A DNA stretch of 64,000 nucleotides from assembly GCA_947165025.1 (NCBI GenBank), contig CAMUYQ010000002.1, positions 186,001 to 250,000 of the forward strand, in the 5' to 3' direction. Numbering within the stretch: position 1 is the first letter of the stretch; the number at the start of each line of letters is the position of its first letter. The position numbers and the translations under genes are program-made. The notes beneath the pieces are model-generated. The model did no database searches. It was not told where the DNA came from and worked only from the letters and a program-made list of their open reading frames with translations. Shown here in pieces: positions 8,381-17,193 of this stretch. The DNA comes from an uncultured Lachnospiraceae bacterium. GTDB taxonomy: Bacteria; Bacillota; Clostridia; Lachnospirales; Lachnospiraceae.

Positions 8381-9658
8381 ATGAGTACAAACATAGAGAC
8401 CAAGTGCCTTCATGAAGGATATGAACCCGGAAACGGAGAGCCCAGGCAGCTTCCGATCTGGCAGAGCACGACGTGGAAATACTCCACGAGTGATGATATG
8501 GGTGCGCTGTTTGATCTTGAGGCATCAGGATATTTCTATACGAGGCTGCAGAATCCGACAAACGATCATGCCGCTGCAAAGCTGACGGCACTTGAAGGCG
8601 GATATGCGGGAATGCTCACATCATCCGGACAGGCAGCCAATTTCTTCGCCGTGTTCAACATATGCGAAGCGGGAGATCACTTCATTGCATCTTCGGCGAT
8701 CTACGGCGGAACTTACAATCTGTTTCTTGTGACGATGGCAAAAATGGGCATTGAATGCACATTCGTTGATCAGACACTTCCGGAAGAGGAACTTGCAAAA
8801 TATTTCAAACCTAACACGAAGGCTGTGTTCGGTGAGACGATAACGAATCCGACATGTACGGTACTGGATATAGAAAAGTTTGCGCGTCTTGCACACAGTC
8901 ACGGAGTACCGCTTATCGTTGACAATACGTTTGCAACACCTGTAAACTGCAGACCGATCGAATGGGGTGCCGATATCGTCACACATTCGACGACAAAGTA
9001 TATCGACGGACATGCGGTCAGTGTCGGCGGTGCCATAGTCGACAGCGGAAACTTTGACTGGATGGCACATAAGGATAAGTTCCCCGGTCTTACCACACCC
9101 GATGAGAGCTACCACGGAATAGTATATGCCGAGAAGTTCGGAAAAGGTGCATATATCACAAAGGCAACGGCTCAGCTTATGCGCGATCTCGGATGCATAC
9201 AGTCACCGCAGAACGCTTTCTATGTGAATAACGGCCTTGAATCGCTTCATGTCCGTATGCAGCGTCATTGCGAGAACGCACTTAAGATCGCAACATACTT
9301 AAAGAACAATGACAAGGTCGCATGGGTACATTACCCCGATCTTCCCGACGACGAAAATCATGAACTCGCAAAAAAATATCTTCCGAGGGGAACGTGCGGT
9401 GTTCTCTGCTTTGCGATAAAAGGAGGAAGGGATAAGTCTATCGCATTCATGGATAAGCTCAAGCTTGCCACGATCGCGACCCATGTTGCGGATGCGAGAA
9501 CGTGTCTGCTTCATCCCGCCAGTCATACACACAGACAGCTGTCTGATGAACAGCTTGTCGAGGCCGGTATCTCTCCGGATCTTATAAGGTATTCGGTCGG
9601 ACTGGAAAACGCAGATGATCTTATAGACGACTTGAAGCAGGCGTTTGATTCAATATAA
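8381..9658 (+). CDS. metY: O-acetylhomoserine sulfhydrylase (PLP enzyme)
   Basis: A 425-residue PLP enzyme of the Cys/Met metabolism family. The cofactor lysine is K206 in HSTTKYIDGH, preceded by VDNTFATP. The following SVGGAIVDSGNFDW segment and the C-terminal HPASHTH region are typical of MetY-type O-acetylhomoserine (thiol)-lyases, which make homocysteine or methionine from O-acetylhomoserine and sulfide or methanethiol. A cystathionine or methionine gamma-lyase activity cannot be excluded. The start at 8381 has a GGAG site at 8371; an upstream in-frame ATG at 8330 falls inside the terminator hairpin and was rejected. Only 18 bases separate it from the following diguanylate cyclase gene. 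Confidence 0.85.
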   Translation: MSTNIETKCLHEGYEPGNGEPRQLPIWQSTTWKYSTSDDMGALFDLEASGYFYTRLQNPTNDHAAAKLTALEGGYAGMLTSSGQAANFFAVFNICEAGDHFIASSAIYGGTYNLFLVTMAKMGIECTFVDQTLPEEELAKYFKPNTKAVFGETITNPTCTVLDIEKFARLAHSHGVPLIVDNTFATPVNCRPIEWGADIVTHSTTKYIDGHAVSVGGAIVDSGNFDWMAHKDKFPGLTTPDESYHGIVYAEKFGKGAYITKATAQLMRDLGCIQSPQNAFYVNNGLESLHVRMQRHCENALKIATYLKNNDKVAWVHYPDLPDDENHELAKKYLPRGTCGVLCFAIKGGRDKSIAFMDKLKLATIATHVADARTCLLHPASHTHRQLSDEQLVEAGISPDLIRYSVGLENADDLIDDLKQAFDSI

Positions 9659-9676
9659 ATTTCAGGGAAAGTGTGA

Positions 9677-11704
9677 ATGCTCGAAGGAAACATTTACGCG
9701 GTAACTGGACTCGTAAGCGCTTTTGTGTGCCTTGCGATATACCGCTGCAACAACACCATATATGAAAAGGACAACAAGATCAGAAGTTACTTCTCGTTTC
9801 TTCTGATCAACTTCATTTTCTGTAATCTTATCGATGTTCTGTGGGGATTCATGAACACGAAGACTATCGATCCGGGTCGCGGAAGTTTTGTTGCCGTATC
9901 ATTTCTGATCCATCTGGATGTCATATTTGTCGCGGCATGCTGGTGCATTTTCCTGACATCTTATTTCGGCTACAAAGAGAACAGAGCGGTCATGATATTG
10001 CAGTGTTTTCCGCTTGCGATCGCGCTTGTTATTCTTGCCGGGCAGTTTGTGTCCAATACCGTCTTTGTGATCGATGAAAACGGTGCATATTCTTCGGGAC
10101 CGTTCAGGCTGTCGATGTTTTATATCCAGTACAGCTATTATGTTATCGCTTTCGTGAAGATAATATATTTTGTCATCAGAAACCGTCATGAAAGCACGTA
10201 CAGATATAAAACGCTCGTTATAGGCAGTTCGCTTATCCCGATCGCATTCGGGATACTCCAGTACCGGTATCCGGACGGCCCATATACGTCGCTCGGTTTT
10301 GTGCTCAGTTCGATCGTTGTGTTCAACGGTATGATGGTGATCGAAAAGAGCCGCAATTCCAAACGTTATGAGGTTATCTCAAAGGGAACGTACATGACGC
10401 TTGAAGCGGTCACGCAGGGCTTTGTGTCGGCGATCATGGTCGATCTGGTAAAGGGCAATTTCTCGGTCATCAAATCAACGCCTTATGCGGATGCACTTGT
10501 TGAGCGTGACAAACCTATCAGAGAAATGATCCTTAAGGTTTTCAGAAATGCTGTCAAACCGGAATTCCTTGATGAGATCATGGAATTCGCGGATATCGAC
10601 AAGCTCCCGGAGAAAATGGTCAACCGTCGCAGCATCAGCACTCAGTACTGCTCCGAAGGAATAGGCTGGTGTATAGCAAGTTTTATCGCCGTAGAACGTG
10701 ACGAGGAGAGAAACCTCAGGAAGGTTGTTCTTGTTGTTCAGTCGATAGATGAGTTCAAAAAGCGTGAACTTGAATATGAAAATGCTCTCTCAAGGGCATA
10801 CAAGAACGAGAATGCGATCCTTGCCGAGCTTATCAAGATGCAGGCCGTCGGAGTCCTTGCCTCCGACGAAAATCGCAGGATCCTCGTTGCAAATGATGCC
10901 CTGCTTGAGATGTTTGACAGGAAGGGTTCCGATCCGATAGGAATGAACGTTTTCAATTTCTGGAACGAGTCAAGACTGCCCGTTGATGAAGAAACAAGAG
11001 CCAGATATGACAGGATCGAAGCCGAGGGCGGAGAGTTTACATATGAGCTTGAGACAGGTGAGGGGGACGACGTTAGCTATCTGATGGCTGAGGCCAAGAG
11101 AGTAGATCTTCTTGATGGAACAAAGGTAATGGTATCGTGCTTTACCGATATCACCCAGGCCAAGATACTTGAGGAGAAGCTGCGTACCCTTTCCGAAACG
11201 GACGGTCTTACGAGGATCGCAAACAGGAGATGCGGTGAATCGCAGATCAATGTTCTGCTTCAGGAGGGTATCCCGGGAACCTACTGCCTGTTTGATGTTG
11301 ACGGGTTCAAGAAGATAAACGACACGTACGGCCACCAGACCGGTGATGATACGATCGTTGCCGTGGCAAATGCGATGAAAGCAAGCTTCAGATCAAATGA
11401 TATATTCATGCGACTTGGCGGCGATGAATTTGCCATATATATAAGGGGTGTTGTCACAACCGAACTTGCAAGGATCAAGATAGCAAGACTGTTTGAGAAC
11501 ATTGCCAGGATAGAACTTCCGAATGTTCCGAAGGGATCCATCAATATAAGTCTCGGTGCAGTCGTAGTAAAGGCAAAGGACGGAGTCATCATGGAAGATT
11601 ACGCATCCATCTATAAGCGTGCCGATACTCAGATGTACAAGTGCAAAGAAAAGACAGGATCAGTAATGTCGATAGAGGAAGGAAAACAAGATGAAGAATC
11701 CTAA
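9677..11704 (+). CDS. Diguanylate cyclase with membrane sensor, PAS and GGDEF domains
   Basis: A 675-residue protein. The N-terminal 220 residues hold about seven hydrophobic helices like the 7TM sensor of some histidine kinases. A linker and PAS-like region (about 390-500) follow, then a GGDEF domain. The active motif GGDEF is residues 581-585, and RSND at 572-575 fits the RxxD inhibitory site with the correct 5-residue spacing, so both synthesis of cyclic di-GMP and product feedback are expected. The gene starts 18 bases after metY, and its end overlaps the radical SAM gene by 14 bases, placing it in the same transcription unit. Why a cyclase is linked to that pair is unknown. Confidence 0.9.
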   Translation: MLEGNIYAVTGLVSAFVCLAIYRCNNTIYEKDNKIRSYFSFLLINFIFCNLIDVLWGFMNTKTIDPGRGSFVAVSFLIHLDVIFVAACWCIFLTSYFGYKENRAVMILQCFPLAIALVILAGQFVSNTVFVIDENGAYSSGPFRLSMFYIQYSYYVIAFVKIIYFVIRNRHESTYRYKTLVIGSSLIPIAFGILQYRYPDGPYTSLGFVLSSIVVFNGMMVIEKSRNSKRYEVISKGTYMTLEAVTQGFVSAIMVDLVKGNFSVIKSTPYADALVERDKPIREMILKVFRNAVKPEFLDEIMEFADIDKLPEKMVNRRSISTQYCSEGIGWCIASFIAVERDEERNLRKVVLVVQSIDEFKKRELEYENALSRAYKNENAILAELIKMQAVGVLASDENRRILVANDALLEMFDRKGSDPIGMNVFNFWNESRLPVDEETRARYDRIEAEGGEFTYELETGEGDDVSYLMAEAKRVDLLDGTKVMVSCFTDITQAKILEEKLRTLSETDGLTRIANRRCGESQINVLLQEGIPGTYCLFDVDGFKKINDTYGHQTGDDTIVAVANAMKASFRSNDIFMRLGGDEFAIYIRGVVTTELARIKIARLFENIARIELPNVPKGSINISLGAVVVKAKDGVIMEDYASIYKRADTQMYKCKEKTGSVMSIEEGKQDEES

Positions 11705-13082
11705 ACGCGTGTTAACCTACATCAGGGAAAATATGGGAGAGGTAAAACACACGACGCTGAACCCCGAGGGGCCCGGCGTTGTCCGCATTCATATGGTGCC
11801 TCCGAAATATGACGGTCCCGAACCTGTAGGAAGTGTTGTCATTTTAAACGGTCAGGACATCATACCTATAGGAGTATCATGGGCAGTGCTTCTGTCACTT
11901 CTCATAGATTCGATCAACGAGTATCACGGAAGACCCATATCCGAAGAAGATACAAAGAAGATCGTTGACAGCACTGTTATCGCTGCACGTCACATATACC
12001 GTTTTCTGCCGAAGTTCCTGATCAGAAGGGATATCTTCAGGATAATGAACACATTCAAGCAGATCGCATACGGCGAGAAGCCCGATGAGGAGATACAGTA
12101 TATCAATATAAGCGAGTATGCCGACAGCATGAGGGCACCTCACAGGATGGATCTTCTCGTATCTGCGATGGAGAAGGAGAGCAGATGGAACTGCAACCAG
12201 AAGTGTGTTCACTGTTATGCCGCGGGGCAGGCCGAAGCGTCGGAAGAGGAACTTTCAACCGATGAGTGGAAACAGATAATAGACAAGTGCAGGGTCTGCT
12301 GCATCCCGCAGGTGACTTTCACCGGAGGTGAGCCCACGATGAGAGATGATCTTGTCGAACTCATCAATCATGCGAGATGGTTTGTGACAAGGCTTAACAC
12401 GAACGGTATCAACCTTACGAAGGAATATTGCAAAGAACTGTTTAATGCATCACTCGACAGCTGTCAGATAACGTTCTATTCATACGATAAAGATATACAC
12501 AACGAACTTGTCGGCGCACCGATGTACGATAAGACTCTCGAAGGGATAAAGAATGCGATAGAAGCAGGGCTGAACATCAGCATAAATACACCGCTGTGCA
12601 CGAAGAACAGAGACTATGTTGAAACGCTTAAGTTCCTTCATGGTCTTGGAGTTTCATATGTCACATGTTCGGGACTGATCATGACCGGAAATGCTACTCT
12701 TCCCGAATCGGAAAATCTCCAGTTGTCAAAGGATGAGATCAAAAAGATACTTCAGGATGCCGTGGACTACGCATATGCAAACGACATGGAGATAAGCTTC
12801 ACATCGCCCGGATGGATCGATGATGATGAGTTCTTTGAGAGGAACGGACTTAACAAACCGACTTGCGGTGCATGCCTTTCAAACATGGCCATCACGCCGG
12901 GCGGAAACGTTGTTCCGTGTCAGAGCTGGCTGACAGAAGGAAATCTCGGAAACTTCCTTGAGACGGACTGGCAGAAGATATGGCACAGCGGAAAGTGCGA
13001 GAACAGAAGATATTACTCGGCGATGATGACCGGACTGTGTCCGCTTCGCAAGATGGAGGAAGGAGGCTCATATGAGAAATAA
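11691..13082 (+). CDS. Radical SAM/SPASM enzyme, RiPP-maturase-like
   Basis: A 463-residue enzyme. C168, C172 and C175 form the CxxxCxxC ligand set of the radical SAM iron-sulfur cluster (WNCNQKCVHCY), and TFTGGEPTMRDD is the GGE motif for SAM. The C-terminal part has cysteines C392, C395, C410, C436 and C450 spaced like a SPASM auxiliary-cluster domain. Residues about 36-115 precede the core and could be a PqqD-like peptide-binding region; this is tentative. Proteins of this plan usually modify peptides. The stop lies 11 bases inside the next gene, whose product has a Cys-Ala repeat tail and is the obvious substrate candidate. No experiment is known to me for this pair. Confidence 0.85.
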   Translation: MKNPKRVLTYIRENMGEVKHTTLNPEGPGVVRIHMVPPKYDGPEPVGSVVILNGQDIIPIGVSWAVLLSLLIDSINEYHGRPISEEDTKKIVDSTVIAARHIYRFLPKFLIRRDIFRIMNTFKQIAYGEKPDEEIQYINISEYADSMRAPHRMDLLVSAMEKESRWNCNQKCVHCYAAGQAEASEEELSTDEWKQIIDKCRVCCIPQVTFTGGEPTMRDDLVELINHARWFVTRLNTNGINLTKEYCKELFNASLDSCQITFYSYDKDIHNELVGAPMYDKTLEGIKNAIEAGLNISINTPLCTKNRDYVETLKFLHGLGVSYVTCSGLIMTGNATLPESENLQLSKDEIKKILQDAVDYAYANDMEISFTSPGWIDDDEFFERNGLNKPTCGACLSNMAITPGGNVVPCQSWLTEGNLGNFLETDWQKIWHSGKCENRRYYSAMMTGLCPLRKMEEGGSYEK

Positions 13083-14280
13083 GATCAGACTTTTCGTACT
13101 CAGTCTCCTGACATTTATCATGATGTTTGCCGTTCCTGTAATGGCGGATACGGATGAGATACTCAACTATACGATCACGGTAGATGTCAATGATGATGCG
13201 ACACTTAACCTTAATTATCATATCGACTGGAAGGTGCTTGACTCCGGATCGGGAATAGGTCCGCTTTCGTGGATGAAGATAGGTATCCCGAACAGACATG
13301 TAGTATCGGCTGTCGGAAAGAGTGACACAGTCAGCCGCATCAGTCTGTCGGGCAACTATGCAGAGGTATATCTTGACAGGGACTACTATCAGGGTGAGAT
13401 TGCGAGCGTTGATTTTCTCGTGGTACAGGATTACATGTACCAGGTTGACAAGCTCAAGGAAGGTGAGACCGTCTACTCGTTCACGCCCGGATGGTTTGAC
13501 GACATCAAGGTTGATGAACTTGAGATCAGATGGAACAACAATAAGGCAGTTGCGTTCACTCCCGACTGTCTGATGGACGGTGACTACAATGTGTGGAACA
13601 CAAGTCTGAAAAAGGGCGGTAAGTATACGGTCACCATGACATATCCGAATGATGCATTCGGATTCGATCTGTCAAAGAGTGCCGAAGAGGACGACAGCAG
13701 TACTTTAGGTGATACGATCGCGACGATCATCGCCATGATCTTTGGGATGATCATGATCGGTGCATTCATAATGATACCGGTTCTTATCGGATACCTGTTT
13801 AATGCCGGATTCTCGGCCCTGAACAAACCGACGATCAACAAGACGACGAGAACGAAGGTTACGTATTTTGATTCCTGCCCCGGCTGCGGAGCGCCGCGAA
13901 AAGAGGGAGCGAAGTTCTGCGAGTACTGCGGAAAATCACTTGTAAAGAGTGAGGAGACGATCACCGAGGAACAGCTAAAGAAAGAGGAAAAAGCTGCAGC
14001 GGCATTTACGAAGAACGGGGAATACAGATACGGTTCTTCGCCCAATACGTTCATAAGGGTAAGCTCGGTAAGTGTACCGAATCCCAGATACCGTGCTCCT
14101 TCTTCAAGAAGCAGCGGCGGCAGTCACCATTCATCATGTGCTCACAGCTCGTGTGCATGTGCGTGCGCATGTGCATGTGCAGGCGGCGGAAGAGCGGGCT
14201 GCACTATGAAGGACTTCTACAATACGGATCTTAAGTTAGCGGCCATAGCAAAAGCGACCGGTATGGAGAAAAAGCATTGA
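13072..14280 (+). CDS. Membrane protein with zinc ribbon and C-terminal Cys-Ala repeat tail
   Basis: A 402-residue protein. A signal peptide (1-25, ending in VMA) leads to an extracytoplasmic beta-rich domain (about 26-210) resembling the N-terminal domain of DUF2207-type proteins. A long hydrophobic segment follows (about 211-245), then a cytoplasmic zinc ribbon (CPGCG...CEYCG, about 269-289), a Ser/Arg-rich linker, and a tail with Cys at 356, 361, 363, 365, 367, 369 and 377 (SCACACACACAGGG, then RAGC). The predicted topology puts the tail in the cytoplasm, where the radical SAM enzyme encoded just upstream could reach it. The next gene starts inside the stop codon. A modified-peptide or metal-binding role for the tail is inference; the repeat codons are mostly TGT GCA. 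Confidence 0.8.
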   Translation: MRNKIRLFVLSLLTFIMMFAVPVMADTDEILNYTITVDVNDDATLNLNYHIDWKVLDSGSGIGPLSWMKIGIPNRHVVSAVGKSDTVSRISLSGNYAEVYLDRDYYQGEIASVDFLVVQDYMYQVDKLKEGETVYSFTPGWFDDIKVDELEIRWNNNKAVAFTPDCLMDGDYNVWNTSLKKGGKYTVTMTYPNDAFGFDLSKSAEEDDSSTLGDTIATIIAMIFGMIMIGAFIMIPVLIGYLFNAGFSALNKPTINKTTRTKVTYFDSCPGCGAPRKEGAKFCEYCGKSLVKSEETITEEQLKKEEKAAAAFTKNGEYRYGSSPNTFIRVSSVSVPNPRYRAPSSRSSGGSHHSSCAHSSCACACACACAGGGRAGCTMKDFYNTDLKLAAIAKATGMEKKH

Positions 14281-15206
14281 AGACTGCCGACATTCCAGAG
14301 AAAACAAAAAAGATCGATGAAGTGATCGAAAGATACCTTCCCAAAGAGGAGAGTATGGCATCTGCTGTGATGAAGGCCATGAACTACAGCATCCACGTGG
14401 GCGGAAAAAGACTTCGTCCGATGTTCATGATGCTGACATATGAGATGTTTGACGGAAAGCATCCTGAGGAGGAACTGTATCCGTTCATGGCTGCGATAGA
14501 GATGATACATACGTATTCTCTCTGCCATGATGACCTTCCGGCAATGGACAATGATATGATGAGGCGAGGAAAGCCGAGCACTCATGCAAAGTTCGGTGAA
14601 GCGATGGGGATACTGGCCGGGGACGGACTACTGAATTATGCGTTTGAAACGGCACTTACTGCATTTGATCACCTGCCGGAGCAGGAAGATCAAACTGTGC
14701 GAATGAAGAATATCGCAAAGGCGCTCCGGATACTTGCAAAGAAGGCAGGGATATACGGTATGATCGGCGGTCAGGTGGCCGACATCGAAGCGGAAAACGA
14801 TCCGGAAAATGTTACGCTTGATACGGTAATGTTCATACATGAGAACAAGACAGCGGCCATGATAGAGTCTTCGATGATGATCGGGGCCGCACTTGCAGGT
14901 GCCGATGATGAGATGATATCCCTTATGGAAAAGATCGCATCGGATGTCGGTACGGCATTTCAGATCCGGGACGATATACTGGATATTACAGGCGATGAGA
15001 AGAAGCTTGGAAAGCCTGTCGGATCGGATGTAAGAAACGGCAAGGCAACATATGTTTCACTGAAAGGGCTTGATAAGGCAAAAGAGGATGTCAGAGCATT
15101 GTCTGACAGAGCTGTATCCGCTCTTGAAAGTATTGACGAAAGCCGCACAGGATCAGGGATTTTCCTGAGGCAGCTCATTGAAAGCCTTACCTGCAGGGAC
15201 AGGTAG
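14277..15206 (+). CDS. Polyprenyl diphosphate synthase (FPP/GGPP synthase type)
   Basis: A 309-residue trans-prenyltransferase. The first aspartate-rich motif DDLPAMD is at residues 85-91, and the second is FQIRDDILDITGD; GKRLRP near residue 42 binds diphosphate. The enzyme condenses isopentenyl diphosphate with an allylic diphosphate to give farnesyl or geranylgeranyl diphosphate. The start is a TTG overlapping the stop of the Cys-tail gene (TTGA), with GGAG 9 bases upstream; the next ATG would cut 26 conserved residues. It is not beside xseB or dxs as ispA often is, but coupled to the radical SAM/Cys-tail pair, so a dedicated lipid-linked role is possible. Chain length cannot be read. Confidence 0.88.
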   Translation: MKTADIPEKTKKIDEVIERYLPKEESMASAVMKAMNYSIHVGGKRLRPMFMMLTYEMFDGKHPEEELYPFMAAIEMIHTYSLCHDDLPAMDNDMMRRGKPSTHAKFGEAMGILAGDGLLNYAFETALTAFDHLPEQEDQTVRMKNIAKALRILAKKAGIYGMIGGQVADIEAENDPENVTLDTVMFIHENKTAAMIESSMMIGAALAGADDEMISLMEKIASDVGTAFQIRDDILDITGDEKKLGKPVGSDVRNGKATYVSLKGLDKAKEDVRALSDRAVSALESIDESRTGSGIFLRQLIESLTCRDR

Positions 15207-15212
15207 AACACC

Positions 15213-15241
15213 TTGAGAGTAAGGGCATGATATGGTATATT
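15213..15241 (+). promoter_or_regulatory. Promoter for the sensor-GGDEF operon
   Basis: TTGAGA (15213-15218) and TATATT (15236-15241) are 17 bases apart, a good housekeeping sigma match, about 39 bases before the start codon at 15280. A short AAGGTT/AACCTT hairpin lies just downstream in the leader. Confidence 0.6.
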
Positions 15242-15279
15242 TATAAGGTTAAAACCTTAAGATACCAAGGAGAGATAAA

Positions 15280-17193
15280 ATGCCCAAGAAGATAGCACTT
15301 TTCTCGTGCGGATGGGCCTTTGACCTGTTACATGACTATTCGAAGGGTGTTGTAAAGCGTATGCATGGCCTGGATGTGGACCTGTATATGTTTGTCTGCT
15401 ACCCGCCTTATGTTGAAGAGGATTCTATTAAGGCAGGAGAACTTAATATATTCAATCTTCCGTATATGGAGGATTTTGACGGTGTACTGGTACTCGGAAA
15501 TGCCATAGATCATGTGGGAGTATTCGAGTCGATCATAAAAAGGTGCAAGGATGCAAATGTTCCGGTCGTAACTACAGGGCGTAAAGATGAATATGCATAT
15601 TTTGTCGGAAGCGACAATTATGACGGTGCGAAGAACCTGTACACTCATATCGTAGAGACACACGGGATCAGTCATCCGGTGTTCATAGCAGGTAATCCCA
15701 ATAATGATGATTCCAACATGAGACTTGAGACGCTGTGCGAGGTCATGAAGGATCACGGTCTTGCCACTGCTGACATAGAAGTGTTCTACAGCCAGTGGGA
15801 ACCGAAGCTGACGGTTGATTACATCCATGAACGTTTTGAAGACAGGAACGTGCCTCTTCCGGATGCGTTCGTATGCGCCAATGACACGCTTGCCATAGCG
15901 GTGTGCATTGCGCTCGAAGAGATCGGATATGAAGTCCCGAGTGATACGATAGTCACCGGATTTGACAATGATTACACGGCGGAGATATACAGCCCTTCGA
16001 TAACCAGTGCCGACCAGAGATATAACGATCTGGGAGGATACGCGCTCAGGATGCTTCTTGATGTTATAGACGGCAACAAGCGTAACCGAGAGGTATATAT
16101 TGGTTGTGAACTGTTCGAGAGTGAAAGCTGCGGGTGTAAATGCCTTCGGGATCTTGATTTTCTCAGAAGGATGCAGAGCAAGAACGTGTTCTATAACCGA
16201 ATGATGAATACGATCTTCGAACGTAATGTCACGATGATAGAAAGCGAGATCCTCGCAGGTGTGACATACGAGGAATTCGAAGCGAATCTCAGGCGTGCGT
16301 TTTCAGCGGACAGGACCTTTATAGGAGAATCCTTTCATCTGGTGCTTGAACCGGGATTTCGCAAGGCGATGTCCAACTTTGATACGATATTCAGAAAAAA
16401 GGGCTACAGCCGCAGAATGAATGTCGTCTTCTCGATGGAAAAGGGTGAGATAAAGGATGTTCCGGATTTCGAATCAAGAAAGCTGGTACCCTATATCGAT
16501 CCGTCGATCAAAAACAGGGTGTTCGTGTTTGTGCCTATACATGAGATAATGGACAACTACGGATACATGGTATTCTGTGATAACGTTGATATAATCGGAA
16601 ACGGTAACCATCTGTTTGAGTTCACCACGAGAATGAACACGATGATGTCAAAGGTCAGACAGAACATCAGTCTGAGAGTTCTTAACAAGAGACTTGTGGA
16701 ACTTACCGAGACCGATACGCTGACCAGTGTCAAGAACCGTCAGGCATACGCCACAAAAGAGGCTGAGCTTAATTCGATAATAAGATCGGGATCAAGACTG
16801 TCTTTTGCGGTCGGGCTGTTTGATATTAATGATCTCAAGAAGATAAACGACGGACTCGGACACGAAGCCGGTGATACATACATAGTCAACTGTTGTACGT
16901 TGCTTTGCAAGGTATTCAGGAGCAGCCCGGTATACCGTATCGGCGGTGACGAGTTTGCGATCATCCTTCAGGACGATGATTACAAAAAACGCAACGATCT
17001 TCTGGCATCGGTCAAGACAAAGATGGAGGAGATAGCTGCAACGGATCCGGAGCCCGAGGGCCTTGTATCAATAGCAGGCGGTATCGGTGTGTATGAGCCG
17101 GCAAAAGACGACAAAGTGGCGGATGTATTTGCAAGAGCTGATGCAGCCATGTACGAGGATAAGATGATAATGAAGAAGGAGAAAGGGTTATGA
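15280..17193 (+). CDS. Diguanylate cyclase with LacI-type ligand-binding domain
   Basis: A 637-residue protein without signal peptide or membrane segment. Residues 1-285 form a periplasmic-binding-protein-like sensor of the LacI/GalR effector-domain kind (KKIALFSCGWAFD at the start, FVCANDTLAIAV, then IVTGFDND), but the DNA-binding headpiece of LacI is absent. A middle region of about 150 residues leads to a GGDEF domain with the active motif intact at 555-559. The RxxD inhibitory site is not present (FRSS at the matching position). It probably makes cyclic di-GMP in response to a small cytoplasmic ligand, perhaps a sugar. The stop overlaps the next start by 4 bases (ATGA). Confidence 0.88.
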   Translation: MPKKIALFSCGWAFDLLHDYSKGVVKRMHGLDVDLYMFVCYPPYVEEDSIKAGELNIFNLPYMEDFDGVLVLGNAIDHVGVFESIIKRCKDANVPVVTTGRKDEYAYFVGSDNYDGAKNLYTHIVETHGISHPVFIAGNPNNDDSNMRLETLCEVMKDHGLATADIEVFYSQWEPKLTVDYIHERFEDRNVPLPDAFVCANDTLAIAVCIALEEIGYEVPSDTIVTGFDNDYTAEIYSPSITSADQRYNDLGGYALRMLLDVIDGNKRNREVYIGCELFESESCGCKCLRDLDFLRRMQSKNVFYNRMMNTIFERNVTMIESEILAGVTYEEFEANLRRAFSADRTFIGESFHLVLEPGFRKAMSNFDTIFRKKGYSRRMNVVFSMEKGEIKDVPDFESRKLVPYIDPSIKNRVFVFVPIHEIMDNYGYMVFCDNVDIIGNGNHLFEFTTRMNTMMSKVRQNISLRVLNKRLVELTETDTLTSVKNRQAYATKEAELNSIIRSGSRLSFAVGLFDINDLKKINDGLGHEAGDTYIVNCCTLLCKVFRSSPVYRIGGDEFAIILQDDDYKKRNDLLASVKTKMEEIAATDPEPEGLVSIAGGIGVYEPAKDDKVADVFARADAAMYEDKMIMKKEKGL

